In this document: positions 15,926 through 24,433 of the stretch, piece by piece
Position numbering within the stretch: the stretch's first letter is position 1
How the letters are laid out: each line of letters opens with the position of its first letter
Assembly: GCA_016932095.1 (NCBI GenBank)
Contig: JAFGDN010000043.1
Span: 1 to 36,295, forward strand
Length of the DNA: 36,295 bases
Source of the DNA: Sedimentisphaerales bacterium
GTDB lineage: Bacteria > Planctomycetota > Phycisphaerae > Sedimentisphaerales > Anaerobacaceae
Direction of reading: 5' to 3'
Program-made: the position numbers and the translations under genes
The notes under the pieces: model-generated
Databases searched by the model: none
Told to the model about the DNA's origin: nothing
Seen by the model: only the letters and a program-made list of their open reading frames with translations

Positions 15926-16578
15926 TTCGCTCCCAGTCGCCAGAACGTTTCCTGCTTCGGGCAGCACTTTGCCTCGAAGCTGTCGGGTGCAAAGCCATAC
16001 ATTTCGGTAACAATCCTGTATTTTTCCTGCCAGATTTTGTCGGGCAGCCACACCTGAAAATCGGCATCCCGGCTGGGTTTGGGCAGGTATTTACCCCCGC
16101 CGTCTTCGTATGCGAACATCCATAACTGTTTACTGAAAAGCTCTTTTGTGTTGAATAACACGGTTACCGCCCTGCTCGTTTCCTCGTGCCTCAAATTTCG
16201 CGTGTATTCGCCCCACCGGCTGTGCGTCAGGACCAGGTCGAACCTGTCCATAGGCAGTAACGAAAGAATCGTTTTTTTGATTTCTTTTTCAACCAGCGGC
16301 TTTTGTTCGGGGCCATCGTCGAGGTCGCCCATTACGCCTTTTGCGCCCAGGTATTCCATTACGCGATTGAATTTCGCGGACCTGTCGAGGTCGCTTTTCC
16401 TGCAAAGCGTCATCACCGTCCAGCGGGTCTCGTGATGCAAAAGCATTAAGCCCCCCGCCCACAAAATCTCGTCATCGGGGTGAGCAACGATTATCGCACA
16501 ATTATGAAAATCCCAACCCTGCCCGGTTGCCCCGGTGCGTCGGGATTCCGAGGCCGGCTGATTTGTCGGATTGTCCAT
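15922..16578 (-). CDS. PIG-L family deacetylase
   Basis: The product has 218 residues. The zinc motif AIIVAHPDDEILWAGG (His, Asp, Asp; about residues 29-44) and a later LTHSRWGEYTRNLRHEE stretch with two His match the LmbE/PIG-L fold. These enzymes remove N-acetyl groups from sugars such as GlcNAc conjugates. The actual substrate is not shown by sequence. The start lies 10 bases after the marC stop, and the end overlaps the lipoprotein start by four bases, so it is well embedded in the minus-strand unit. Confidence 0.88.
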   Translation of the reverse strand: MDNPTNQPASESRRTGATGQGWDFHNCAIIVAHPDDEILWAGGLMLLHHETRWTVMTLCRKSDLDRSAKFNRVMEYLGAKGVMGDLDDGPEQKPLVEKEIKKTILSLLPMDRFDLVLTHSRWGEYTRNLRHEETSRAVTVLFNTKELFSKQLWMFAYEDGGGKYLPKPSRDADFQVWLPDKIWQEKYRIVTEMYGFAPDSFEAKCCPKQETFWRLGAK

Positions 16579-16588
16579 AGTTTATTTC

Positions 16589-17072
16589 CTAAGACGGTAT
16601 AAACGTTAAAATACCCTTGCGTATCAGCATTACGGCTATGGCAGCAAGAAGCAAGCTCATTATTTTTGAAATCGCCTTTGTGCCCATATTCAGAGATTAT
16701 CAAAAGCGAAGTAGCCAAAACCGCCGGTCCCACAATCAATGGGGTCCCGAGCGGCACCGCCCCGAGGTCTGTGGAGGGAATTCGTCTTTCTTTGGTATGT
16801 GTTACCATGTCGATGATAGCGATACATAAAAGCAGCGCGCCGCCGGCAACCATAAAATCCCCTATTGTGATGCCGAGCAGCTTGAAAACGAGCCGGCCCA
16901 CGAATATGAACCCGATAGCCAGCAGCGACGCGGTAAACATCGACTGGACTATGATTTTGTTCTTTTCGCTTTTAGACAATCCCTCTGTCAGCGACACAAA
17001 TATCGGCAGAACGCCAATGGCGTCAACCGCCACGAACAGCGGTATGAAAGACAGCAGGATATTCCTGAGCAT
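16589..17072 (-). pseudogene. marC: MarC family membrane protein with internal deletion and frameshift
   Basis: The start ATG at 17072 has AAAGGAG six bases upstream. The frame encodes LLSFIPLFVAVDAIGVLPIF, a second and third helix, PSTDLGAVPLGTPLIVGPAVLATSLLI and ISEYG. At about 16675 the family sequence jumps: the correct C-terminus (TKAISKIMSLLLAAIAVML, then IRKGI) lies in another frame and ends at 16589 just before PIG-L. About 40-45 residues expected between these parts (a loop and helix) are missing. Both a deletion and a frame change are needed, so a single sequencing error does not explain it. The direct reading frame instead runs to 16491 inside PIG-L. Confidence 0.75.
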
Positions 17073-17171
17073 ATTGACTCCTTTACGCCGCCCGTCAACT
17101 ATCCTGAATTTTATTGCCAAAACGTCTTACTAAATGTAAATTAGAGATGGTGTTTCAGCAATACTTTTTAT

Positions 17172-17242
17172 TGGGGTATAGTGTAATGGTAGCACAACTG
17201 ACTCTGGATCAGTTAGTCTAGGTCCGAATCCTAGTACCCCAG
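17172..17242 (+). tRNA. tRNA-Gln (anticodon CUG)
   Basis: The acceptor TGGGGTA pairs with TACCCCA (17235-17241), with discriminator G. The anticodon arm ACTGA-CTCTGGA-TCAGT gives the anticodon CTG. The T arm is CTAGG-TCCGAAT-CCTAG. The U1-A72 pair is typical of glutamine tRNA. CCA is not encoded. Confidence 0.93.
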
Positions 17243-17331
17243 TTTAATCCCGCCGTAAGCGAAATTAAACAGAGCAATCGAGAACTGGAAAGTGGGAATT
17301 GGGCGAGGAAGCTTTTTGGAGAATATGTTTA

Positions 17332-17793
17332 ATGGGGAAATCATATAATAATATGCCATCTGGGGATAATGATAATTGCGAAATCTGTAAGTGCCCCTTG
17401 ACTCAACACAAGAAGAACACTTATGGCAAAGATACTACGGATGGGCGATCCTATAAGTCCAAGCACCACTATGTTGCAAAGAGATTCCTTGGGAATTCAA
17501 AAAATCGCAGGGGAACCAGAAGAAGTAAGATATTCGAGCCAAAGATTTGGAGTCAGGAAATAGGAAAAGTCAAATTTTATGTATACTTATGTTATGATTG
17601 TCACGAGGAATTGCTTCATAATCCCGTGTTGTTACCTGAGGATATCGAGAAGCTGTCGAGTATAGTGAAGAAAAAGGAGCTGAATCAAAAAGATAAACCT
17701 CGTGACAAAAGAAAGATAGCTGGACGAATAAAACTTTTTCATGAAATTATAAAGAAAGGTCTTGAACAAATCAGTCAAGAAAGCAAGCCATAG
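17332..17793 (+). CDS. HNH endonuclease-like zinc protein
   Basis: The product has 153 residues from the ATG at 17332. An in-frame TTG at 17299 would add eleven residues. The layout fits an HNH fold: CEICKCPL (first Cys pair), HHYVAKRFLG (the double His and basic segment), and YLCYDCHEELLHNPV (second Cys pair and the last His). The C-terminus is a Lys-rich helix. It could be a stand-alone nuclease, either defensive or mobile. It sits 90 bases behind tRNA-Gln with no integrase nearby. AT-rich codons differ from the operons on either side, suggesting transfer. Confidence 0.6.
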   Translation: MGKSYNNMPSGDNDNCEICKCPLTQHKKNTYGKDTTDGRSYKSKHHYVAKRFLGNSKNRRGTRRSKIFEPKIWSQEIGKVKFYVYLCYDCHEELLHNPVLLPEDIEKLSSIVKKKELNQKDKPRDKRKIAGRIKLFHEIIKKGLEQISQESKP

Positions 17794-17850
17794 CGATAGT
17801 AAGCATGCGTTTGCGAGTGTTGGATTGAGATAAAAGGCAAGAGGGAGACC

Positions 17851-18117
17851 TTATTTTCCCAGATGCCGGTAAATATCTTTTCTGTCGCCGACTTTTACGA
17901 TGACGACAAGCAGAATCTTGTCCTGGATTTGATAAATGATGCGGTAATTGCCTGAGCGGATTCGGTAAAGTTTTTCTTGTGTATAAAGCAGTTTGCTTCC
18001 GGCAGGGCGGGGATTGACGGCCAATGCTGCGATATGCGCAATCAGTTGTCGCTGAATTTTCTTTGTTTGGGCCGAGATGAACCTGGCGGCCTGCGGTTTT
18101 AATTCTATGGAATACAT
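17851..18117 (-). CDS. RelE/ParE-family toxin
   Basis: The product has 88 residues. It has the RelE-fold pattern: an opening beta strand YSIELKPQAARFI, two helices ending LIAHIAALAVNPRP, then GSKLLYTQEKLYRIRSGNYRIIYQI and a closing strand LLVVIVKVGDRKDIYRHL. The conserved R-x-R-x-G-x-Y-R-I-I-Y signature supports it. Members cleave ribosome-bound mRNA or inhibit gyrase. It lies twelve bases after the Phd-type antitoxin in the usual order. Confidence 0.9.
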   Translation of the reverse strand: MYSIELKPQAARFISAQTKKIQRQLIAHIAALAVNPRPAGSKLLYTQEKLYRIRSGNYRIIYQIQDKILLVVIVKVGDRKDIYRHLGK

Positions 18118-18129
18118 CTCCGTGCCCGG

Positions 18130-18375
18130 CTAAATCCCGAGTTTCTTTTTGAGGTCCTTAAGGCGAATTGTGCCTGGTTCCTTTAGCGATTTTAACGCTT
18201 CTTCAAGGTCAATTTTGTCCTCCAGTGCCTCCAAAAGCTCGATATCGCTGACGGGAACAACAGCCACGGCGGGCTTATTGTTCTTCTCGATACAAATCCT
18301 CTCGGCGCCGAACATTACCCGATTGGCGATGTCTGTGAAGTCCTGTCTTGCCTTTGTCATGCTTACTCGTGTCAT
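18130..18375 (-). CDS. Phd/YefM-family antitoxin
   Basis: The product has 81 residues from the ATG at 18375, preceded by AAAGGA seven bases upstream. A longer ORF extends to 18447, but its N-terminus is not family-like. The Phd/YefM N-terminal domain is clear: VSMTKARQDFTDIANRV, ERICIEKNNKPAVAVVPVSDIELL. The Lys/Leu-rich C-terminus should wrap the RelE toxin. Such antitoxins repress their own promoter. Upstream, AATATTGGAATATT (about 18431-18444) is an interrupted palindrome that could be the operator. Confidence 0.9.
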   Translation of the reverse strand: MTRVSMTKARQDFTDIANRVMFGAERICIEKNNKPAVAVVPVSDIELLEALEDKIDLEEALKSLKEPGTIRLKDLKKKLGI

Positions 18376-18490
18376 AGTAATATCCTTTCCTGAATATATT
18401 ATTGCAAATAACGGCCGATAGTTCAAGGAAAATATTGGAATATTCATAATATTTATAAACTTCTTAAATCTGAAGGTGGCCTGTTATTGC

Positions 18491-19261
18491 CTACCAATCA
18501 AACTCCGCGACGACCGGCGTGTGGTCGCTGGGGCGGGGCAATAATCGCGGGGCTTTGTCAATGTAGCAATTTGTGCATTTTTCAGCCAGCGGTTTAGTCG
18601 CCATAATATGGTCCAATCGCCAGCCGAGGTTGCGCTTGACTACGTTTCTTGGCCTGTAATCCCAAAATGTATATTGACCCGGTTCTCTGTTGTGCAGCCG
18701 AAACACGTCAACAAAACCCCATTGCATTACCGATTTCAGCTCTTTATGAACGTCAGGGTGGTAGCAGACGTGGCCTAACAATCCTTCGGGGTCGTAAACG
18801 TCTATCGGCTCAGGCGCGATATTCAGGTCGCCAACCCATAAAACAGGGTCCGTCGGCTTGAAATGACCTTCAAAGAATTTGCGCAATCGCCTGAACCATT
18901 CGAGCTTGTATTGAAACTTGTCCGATTCGGGCAGGTATCCCTGCGGGACGTATGTGTTGACTATTATGGCGCCTTCGATTTCGGCTTTTATCAGCCGGGG
19001 TTCATCTTTTGGCTCATCATCAAACCCGGCCTGCACGTCAGCGGGTCGGCTTTTTGCGATAATAGCGACGCCGTTATAGCTTTTTTGACCCGCGAAAATG
19101 CAATTATAACCGGCCTCGTCAAACGGCTCAGCCGGAAAATCAGCGTCCTGCACCTTGGTCTCCTGAAAACAGAGGATGTCCGGACGTTTTTCATTAAGCC
19201 AGTCAATTACAATCGGCAGCCGCGCCCGCAGTGAATTGACGTTGAAACCGGCGATACGCAT
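18491..19261 (-). CDS. xth: Exodeoxyribonuclease III
   Basis: The product has 256 residues, the normal length. It is an AP endonuclease/3'-5' exonuclease of base excision repair. Landmarks are FNVNSLRARLP, ILCFQETKV (metal-binding Glu), NTYVPQGY, VLWVGDLNIAPEPIDVYDP (catalytic Asp-Leu-Asn), RRL-less RLHNREPGQYTFWDYRP, GWRLDHIMAT and the terminal PSDHTPVVAEF with the catalytic Asp-His. It is followed upstream by the MscS-like gene with a seven-base gap. Confidence 0.95.
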   Translation of the reverse strand: MRIAGFNVNSLRARLPIVIDWLNEKRPDILCFQETKVQDADFPAEPFDEAGYNCIFAGQKSYNGVAIIAKSRPADVQAGFDDEPKDEPRLIKAEIEGAIIVNTYVPQGYLPESDKFQYKLEWFRRLRKFFEGHFKPTDPVLWVGDLNIAPEPIDVYDPEGLLGHVCYHPDVHKELKSVMQWGFVDVFRLHNREPGQYTFWDYRPRNVVKRNLGWRLDHIMATKPLAEKCTNCYIDKAPRLLPRPSDHTPVVAEFDW

Positions 19262-19268
19262 TTGTTTT

Positions 19269-19949
19269 CTAAGAACGTCTTTTTCTCAAATCCTCCAGAA
19301 ACTTTGCCGCGGCGTCTTTGCCGCCTAATCCAAATGCCAGCGCCAAACCGAGGCAAACCCCGCCGAGGATAATATTAAACGTTGTAGTCACAAGCAGGGT
19401 CGCTATGCCAAGCTCACCAAGCGCAATAGTTATTGCGAAAATTATGATGACCCAGCGGCTCACCCCTGCGAATAACTCCGGCTTGGGTAAATTGGCGTTC
19501 CCTGCGGCCGTCTGAACTATTCCTGATATAAAGTTCGACAGCAACATCGCGACCACCATAACGAACAACGCCGCTATAACCTTCGGGACGTATGCAAACA
19601 AGCTGGCCAGAACATCCGACGCCTTCGGAAGTCCCAACGCATTCACAACCATCACCAGCACCATAATAATTACCAACCAGTACACCAGCCCGCTTACAAG
19701 CTGGGTGGCCGTGATTTCCAGGTCGCCTTTTTTCAGAATCGTAGTTACACCCGCCCTGTCCGCCAGCCCATCGAAGTGGACCGCATTAAGCACCAGGTCA
19801 ATTAACCTTCTGATTGCTTTGGCTATAAGCCAGCCGACTATCAGGATTAATAAGGCGCCAAGCAGCTTGGGAAGAAAGACCATTATTTGCTTCAGCATTT
19901 CCTGCACGAGCTCAGCCATCATACTTACAGTGCTTGATTCAGTTTCCAT
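19269..19949 (-). CDS. Mechanosensitive channel-like membrane protein (CmpX/TM-helix type)
   Basis: The product has 226 residues. Four to five membrane helices alternate with short linkers, including KLLGALLILIVGWLIAKAIRR, VYWLVIIMVLVMVVNALG, KVIAALFVMVVAML, and LGGVCLGLALAFGLGGKDAA. The last motif is the glycine-rich pore-like repeat of MscS relatives and CmpX-type proteins. It lacks the large MscS cytoplasmic domain and ends with a basic tail. A role in osmotic adaptation or membrane tension is inferred. It lies seven bases before xth, so cotranscription is likely. Confidence 0.75.
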   Translation of the reverse strand: METESSTVSMMAELVQEMLKQIMVFLPKLLGALLILIVGWLIAKAIRRLIDLVLNAVHFDGLADRAGVTTILKKGDLEITATQLVSGLVYWLVIIMVLVMVVNALGLPKASDVLASLFAYVPKVIAALFVMVVAMLLSNFISGIVQTAAGNANLPKPELFAGVSRWVIIIFAITIALGELGIATLLVTTTFNIILGGVCLGLALAFGLGGKDAAAKFLEDLRKRRS

Positions 19950-20078
19950 TTTTTGTGTCTCCCATTACATTTAATAAAGTTCCACAATCCTTCCGCACAA
20001 TTAGAATTATCAAAATATAGGTATAAGTCCAAATCAATCAGGTGAAAAACTGATTTTTCTATAAGCAATTTGCCTATA

Positions 20079-20376
20079 TTAACTAATCGGAGTTAATGCC
20101 CGTTTTGCTTTAATTTTCCCGAATAGCGAGCCAAGCAGAAAACTGAATGTGCCTTCGGCTCCCTGGTTTTTAACTAACGTCAGCCGAGCTGAATCCATCG
20201 CTGCAAACCTTCTCTGCGGAATCATAAAGCCGGCGACAGTATAGCCCCGCCTGCGAAACGGAATTGTGAATTTGACGTGCTCGAAAAGACATATATATAT
20301 CGTCGCTGAGACGCTTAATATGCTCAAGCGACCGCTCAGGCATTTTACTCCACGGCTTTCTCGCTTTTTTGCTCAT
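20079..20376 (-). pseudogene. Small hypothetical gene split at an AT-dinucleotide run
   Basis: From the ATG at 20376 one frame reads MSKKARKPWSKMPERSLEHI, then KRLSDDIY. The frame one base over then reads FEHVKFTIPFRRRGYTVAGF and ends LVKNQGAEGTFSFL ... ALTPIS at 20079. The two join into one ORF of about 99 codons if the run ATATATATAT at 20291-20300 had one more AT unit. The spliced protein is basic and of no family I know. No ribosome site is obvious. It could be a slipped gene, a phase-variable gene, or chance. The rest of 19950-20539 holds no gene I can support. Confidence 0.35.
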
Positions 20377-20539
20377 TTGATTAACGAGACAAAACTTACC
20401 GCTGTCAATTTACCTTTATTTCAAACCAATTGAAACAGCCAAAGGTATATCCTGCGTAAAATTTTATTTTGATGAAAACGATTGACGCCCGGCAAAAATA
20501 CAAATATGATTTGCTTAATCTGTCTCGGAGAATTATGTA

Positions 20540-22777
20540 ATGCGGTTGCTTATAGTTTCAAACAGATTACCAATCTCGATTGCCGAAGAAGACGGACAGC
20601 TTGCTTTCAAGGAAAGCACCGGCGGTCTCGTATCGGGTCTAAGTGCTTACCTCGATTCGCTGAAAGGTTCTTCACTCACGAAATCCGGCTATATCTGGGT
20701 CGGCTGGCCGGGAATCGCCGTCGATGACGCGAAGCAGGAGCAAATCAGGGCCAAAGCGTTCTCTGATTATAACGCCTATCCCGTTTTCCTGAGCGAAAGG
20801 TCTATGGAGAAATTCTACCACGGCTTCTGCAATAAAACGATTTGGCCGCTGTTTCACTACTTCACCTCATACGTCGTTTATGACCAGAGCTACTACTCCC
20901 ACTACAAATGCGTGAACCAGATTTTCTGCGAGGCCGTCCTGAAGATTGCCAGGCCCGGCGACGTGATATGGATTCATGATTATCACCTGATGCTCCTTCC
21001 CCGGCTTTTGAAAGAGCAAAGGCCCGACATCCCGGTGGCCTTCTTCCTGCACATTCCTTTCCCGACTTTCGAGCTGTTCAGGACGCTGCCTATCGAATGG
21101 CGTTCCGAAATCCTGCAGGGCATCCTCGGCGCCGATTTAATCGGCTTTCACACCCACGACTACACGGAATATTTCCTCAGGTGCGTGCTTCGCATACTGG
21201 GCTACGACCATAATATGGGTAACATCTATCTGCCGAAAGGGATGGTAAAGGTCGATACGTTCCCGATGGGGATTGATTTTCGGAGATTTTCCGTCGCCGC
21301 CAACTCGCCGGAAACAAAAGAGGAGAAAGACCGCTGCTGGCACGAGCTGATGAACTTCAAGATAGTCCTGTCCATCGACCGCCTCGATTATACAAAAGGC
21401 ATCGTCAAGCGTCTCGAGGGCTACGAGCTGTTCCTCGAACAAAATCCACAATGGCAGAAAAAAGTCGTCCTGCTCGTGGTTGTGGTTCCGTCCCGCGTCG
21501 GAGTGGAACATTATCAGCAAATGAAAAGCCAGATTGACGAGCTTGTCGGGAAAATCAACGGCAGGTTCGGGGCCATCGGCTGGACGCCGATTATATATCA
21601 GTCGAGGTTTATTCCGTTCGAGCCGCTTGTCGCGTTATACGCCGCCAGCGACGTTGCTTTACTTACGCCATTGAGAGACGGTATGAACCTAATCTCGAAG
21701 GAATACGTCGCAAGCAGAGTCAACGGCACGGGAGTTCTAATCCTCAGCGAAATGACGGGGGCTTCAAAAGAGCTTTCCGAAGCCCTTGTGATAAATCCGA
21801 ATGACGTCGTTGAAATTGCCTCCGCCATCAGAACCGCCCTCGAAATGCCCATCGAGGAGCAAACCAGCCGGATGCGAATTATGCAGGAACGGCTGAGGCG
21901 TTACGATGTAATCAGATGGGCCGACGATTTTATGGGTGAATTGGCCGACGTGTTGGAAGACCAAAAAAAACAGCAGGCGAGGTTCCTCAGACAGTCGGAC
22001 AGAGAACGGCTTATCAGGAATTTCAACCTTGCCCGCAATCGAATCCTGTTTCTCGATTACGACGGGACGCTTGTCCCGTTTACGAACGACCCCAGCGCCG
22101 CCAGGCCCGGCGCCGACCTTATGGAAATCATTAGAAAATTTTCAAGCGACCCGAAGACCGACCTCGTGCTGATTAGCGGACGGGACAAAAACACGCTGCA
22201 AAACTGGTTCGGGGCGTTCAATATCGGATTTGTGGCCGAGCATGGCGTCTGGAACAGGGATAAGCAGGGCGACTGGCAGCTTATCAAACCCCTCGATAAC
22301 TCCTGGAAACCCAAAATTTTGCCCATACTCCAGATTTACGCCGACCGGCTGCCCGGTGCCTTTATCGAAGAAAAGGAATACTCGCTTGTCTGGCATTACC
22401 GCCGGTCGGACCCTGAACTGGCGTCCGTTCGAGCAAGGGAGCTTACCGACGACCTCATGGCCTTTACCGCCAATATCGACGTGCAGATATTGCAGGGAAG
22501 CAAAGTTGTCGAGATACGGTGCGGTGGCGCGACAAAAGGAACAGCCGTGCTGCGTTTTCTTTCGGGTCGGGAGTATGATTTCATTCTGGCCGTGGGCGAT
22601 GACTGGACGGATGAGGATATGTTCAAGGCGCTTCCCGATTCGGCCTGCTCTATCAGGGTCGGTATGCTGGCGTCCAGCGCAAAGTATAATCTTCAAAGTC
22701 ATGCACAGGTAATAGAACTGCTTGAACAATTCCTCCACCTGGATAGATTCGCCTCCCCGCAGGGTTTCCCTAAATAG
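20540..22777 (+). CDS. Bifunctional trehalose-6-phosphate synthase / trehalose-6-phosphatase
   Basis: The product has 745 residues. Residues 1-480 are OtsA-like GT20: the N-terminal SNRLPISI, GGLVSGL, WVGWPG, IHDYHLMLLPRLLKEQ, FFLHIPFP, DRLDYTKGI and LLTPLRDGMNLISKEYV. Residues 500-735 are OtsB-like HAD phosphatase: LFLDYDGTLVPF with D506 as the nucleophile, ISGRDK, EHGVW, and GDDWTDEDMF. One chain thus makes trehalose from UDP- or ADP-glucose and glucose-6-phosphate, an osmoprotectant route. This fusion is known in eukaryotes and several bacterial phyla. The start at 20540 lacks a strong ribosome site (GGAG ends ten bases upstream). It is a single gene, with the Rrf2 operon starting 230 bases downstream. 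Confidence 0.95.
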   Translation: MRLLIVSNRLPISIAEEDGQLAFKESTGGLVSGLSAYLDSLKGSSLTKSGYIWVGWPGIAVDDAKQEQIRAKAFSDYNAYPVFLSERSMEKFYHGFCNKTIWPLFHYFTSYVVYDQSYYSHYKCVNQIFCEAVLKIARPGDVIWIHDYHLMLLPRLLKEQRPDIPVAFFLHIPFPTFELFRTLPIEWRSEILQGILGADLIGFHTHDYTEYFLRCVLRILGYDHNMGNIYLPKGMVKVDTFPMGIDFRRFSVAANSPETKEEKDRCWHELMNFKIVLSIDRLDYTKGIVKRLEGYELFLEQNPQWQKKVVLLVVVVPSRVGVEHYQQMKSQIDELVGKINGRFGAIGWTPIIYQSRFIPFEPLVALYAASDVALLTPLRDGMNLISKEYVASRVNGTGVLILSEMTGASKELSEALVINPNDVVEIASAIRTALEMPIEEQTSRMRIMQERLRRYDVIRWADDFMGELADVLEDQKKQQARFLRQSDRERLIRNFNLARNRILFLDYDGTLVPFTNDPSAARPGADLMEIIRKFSSDPKTDLVLISGRDKNTLQNWFGAFNIGFVAEHGVWNRDKQGDWQLIKPLDNSWKPKILPILQIYADRLPGAFIEEKEYSLVWHYRRSDPELASVRARELTDDLMAFTANIDVQILQGSKVVEIRCGGATKGTAVLRFLSGREYDFILAVGDDWTDEDMFKALPDSACSIRVGMLASSAKYNLQSHAQVIELLEQFLHLDRFASPQGFPK

Positions 22778-22940
22778 CCGAAAGCCGCCGTTCTATAATT
22801 GGCGGTTCATCTTCGACAAATACAATACCACCGGTTTCGGCCAATTGCTCATCAACCCCGTTATGGCCTCCCGTAAAAAGACGAAAATATTCGACTTTTT
22901 CCGCCAAGAAGCGAATTTAACAAAAAATTACCGTTTTTTA

Positions 22941-22969
22941 CTGCCAATCTTCGAACAAATGCGTATAAT
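22941..22969 (+). promoter_or_regulatory. Probable sigma-70-type promoter of the Rrf2-cys-nif operon
   Basis: A perfect TATAAT at 22964-22969 lies 17 bases after CTGCCA (22941-22946, 4 of 6 matches to TTGACA). It stands 37 bases before the rrf2 ATG. The AT-rich region after it (ACCATCAATATAGTAGGAAT) could hold an Rrf2 operator, but I see no clear palindrome. Confidence 0.5.
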
Positions 22970-23006
22970 ATACCATCAATATAGTAGGAATAGTGGAGAA
23001 TCGATT

Positions 23007-23441
23007 ATGAAACTATCGACAAGAACAAGATATGCGATACGGGCCGTTCTGGAGCTTGCAGACAAATACGGCAAGGGCCCCTTACAAACGCGGATTATAG
23101 CGCGCCAGCAGGATATTTCGGTGAAATATCTCGAGCAGATTATGGCTGCCTTGAAGTCGGCTGGCCTTATTAAGAGCCAGAGGGGGGCTAAAGGCGGGTA
23201 TATGTTGTCCAAACCCCCTGATAAGGTTAAAATCAGCGATGTTTTTGAAGTTTTTGAAGGCCCGGTTATGACGGTTGAATGCGTCTCAAACGAGAATTAC
23301 TGTGCCAGGGCAGCCGAATGTATCGCAAGAAGGGTCTGGAGCGAGGTGCAGTCGGCAATAAAGAATGTTTTGCAGTCGATGACGCTGCAGGATATCCTTG
23401 ACAAGGCCAAAAAGGCTAATAATGGTAACTATCAGATATAA
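23007..23441 (+). CDS. Rrf2-family transcriptional regulator with three-cysteine motif
   Basis: The product has 144 residues from the ATG at 23007, with GGAG eleven bases upstream. A longer ORF reaches 22722 but overlaps the trehalose gene. The winged helix is typical: [56 protein letters not shown]. The three Cys (ECVSNENYC, then five residues, then C) space as C-x6-C-x5-C, close to the C-x5-C-x5-C of IscR, so an Fe-S cluster is plausible. Heading cysK, cysE, nadA, metY, nifU and nifS, it is expected to control the operon in response to cysteine or Fe-S status. Confidence 0.9.
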   Translation: MKLSTRTRYAIRAVLELADKYGKGPLQTRIIARQQDISVKYLEQIMAALKSAGLIKSQRGAKGGYMLSKPPDKVKISDVFEVFEGPVMTVECVSNENYCARAAECIARRVWSEVQSAIKNVLQSMTLQDILDKAKKANNGNYQI

Positions 23442-23458
23442 AACTCAAGAGGAGAAAA

Positions 23459-24388
23459 ATGAGCGCGATATTTGAGGACATTACTGCATCAGTCGGATTC
23501 ACGCCGCTTATCAGGATTAAAAAGCTGGGGTCCGGCAGGGCGACAATCCTTGCAAAACTTGAGTCCCGGAATCCTTGCGGCAGCGTAAAGGACAGAATTG
23601 CCCTTTCGATGATAGAAGATGCTGAAAATAAAGGTAAGATTAAGCCCGATACTGTTATCATAGAACCAACAAGCGGCAATACGGGCATCGGTCTTGCTTT
23701 CGTATGCGCGGCAAAGGGATACCAGCTTGTATTGGCAATGCCGGAGTCGATGAGCATTGAGAGACGACGGATACTTCAGCTTTTTGGCGCCAAGCTTATT
23801 CTCACTCCGGCCGCGGAGGGGATGACAGGGGCCGTGAAAAAAGCAGAGCAACTGATAGCCGAGACACCAAATTCCTTCATGCCTCAGCAATTCAAAAATC
23901 AAGCTAATCCCCAGATTCACCGCGAGACGACCGCCCAGGAAATCTGGGTGGATACCGACGGCAAGGTCGATATTCTTGTCTCAGGCGTCGGCACAGGAGG
24001 AACAATAACCGGCTGCGGGGAAATGCTTAAACAGCGAAGAAAAGAGCTGAAGGTGGTCGCGGTTGAACCAAAGGATTCGCCTGTTCTGTCGGGTGGAAAA
24101 CCGGGGCCGCATAAAATTCAGGGGATAGGGGCGGGATTTGTGCCGGATGTGCTCAACAGGAGTATAATCGACGAAATAATACAGGTAGCGAACAACGATG
24201 CACTGGAAACGGCGAGGCAACTGGCTTGTAAAGAAGGGATTCTTTCTGGAATAAGCGGCGGGGCGAACGTGTGGGCGGCCATGCAGCTTTCGAAACGTCC
24301 TGAATGCGAAGGCAAGGTTATCGTAACTTTTATTTGCGACACAGGGGAAAGATACATATCCACCGAGATGTACGATAACGCAAAGTAG
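23459..24388 (+). CDS. cysK: Cysteine synthase A (O-acetylserine sulfhydrylase)
   Basis: The product has 309 residues, the normal length. It makes cysteine from O-acetylserine and sulfide with PLP. K44 in NPCGSVKDR is the PLP lysine. [11 protein letters not shown] (70-80) is the substrate loop, [10 protein letters not shown] binds the PLP phosphate, and [11 protein letters not shown] is a late conserved loop. AGGAG stands six bases before the ATG. It lies 17 bases after the Rrf2 stop, so it is in the operon. Confidence 0.95.
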   Translation: MSAIFEDITASVGFTPLIRIKKLGSGRATILAKLESRNPCGSVKDRIALSMIEDAENKGKIKPDTVIIEPTSGNTGIGLAFVCAAKGYQLVLAMPESMSIERRRILQLFGAKLILTPAAEGMTGAVKKAEQLIAETPNSFMPQQFKNQANPQIHRETTAQEIWVDTDGKVDILVSGVGTGGTITGCGEMLKQRRKELKVVAVEPKDSPVLSGGKPGPHKIQGIGAGFVPDVLNRSIIDEIIQVANNDALETARQLACKEGILSGISGGANVWAAMQLSKRPECEGKVIVTFICDTGERYISTEMYDNAK

Positions 24389-24433
24389 AACGGTTTGTAA
24401 TGCGGGCTTTCACTTTTTAGAGAGGATTTTGCC

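Noticed and set aside
15926-16051. Longer N-terminus of the lipoprotein (start at 16051)
   Set aside because: It overlaps the PIG-L coding end, and the ATGA overlap start at 15925 precedes a clear lipoprotein signal.
17172-18490. Integrated element at the tRNA-Gln 3' end
   Set aside because: No repeat of the tRNA 3' end and no integrase were found in the following 1.3 kb.
22722-23006. N-terminal extension of the Rrf2 ORF back into the trehalose gene
   Set aside because: Rrf2 proteins begin at MKLSTRTRY; the extension overlaps another gene and contains the probable promoter.
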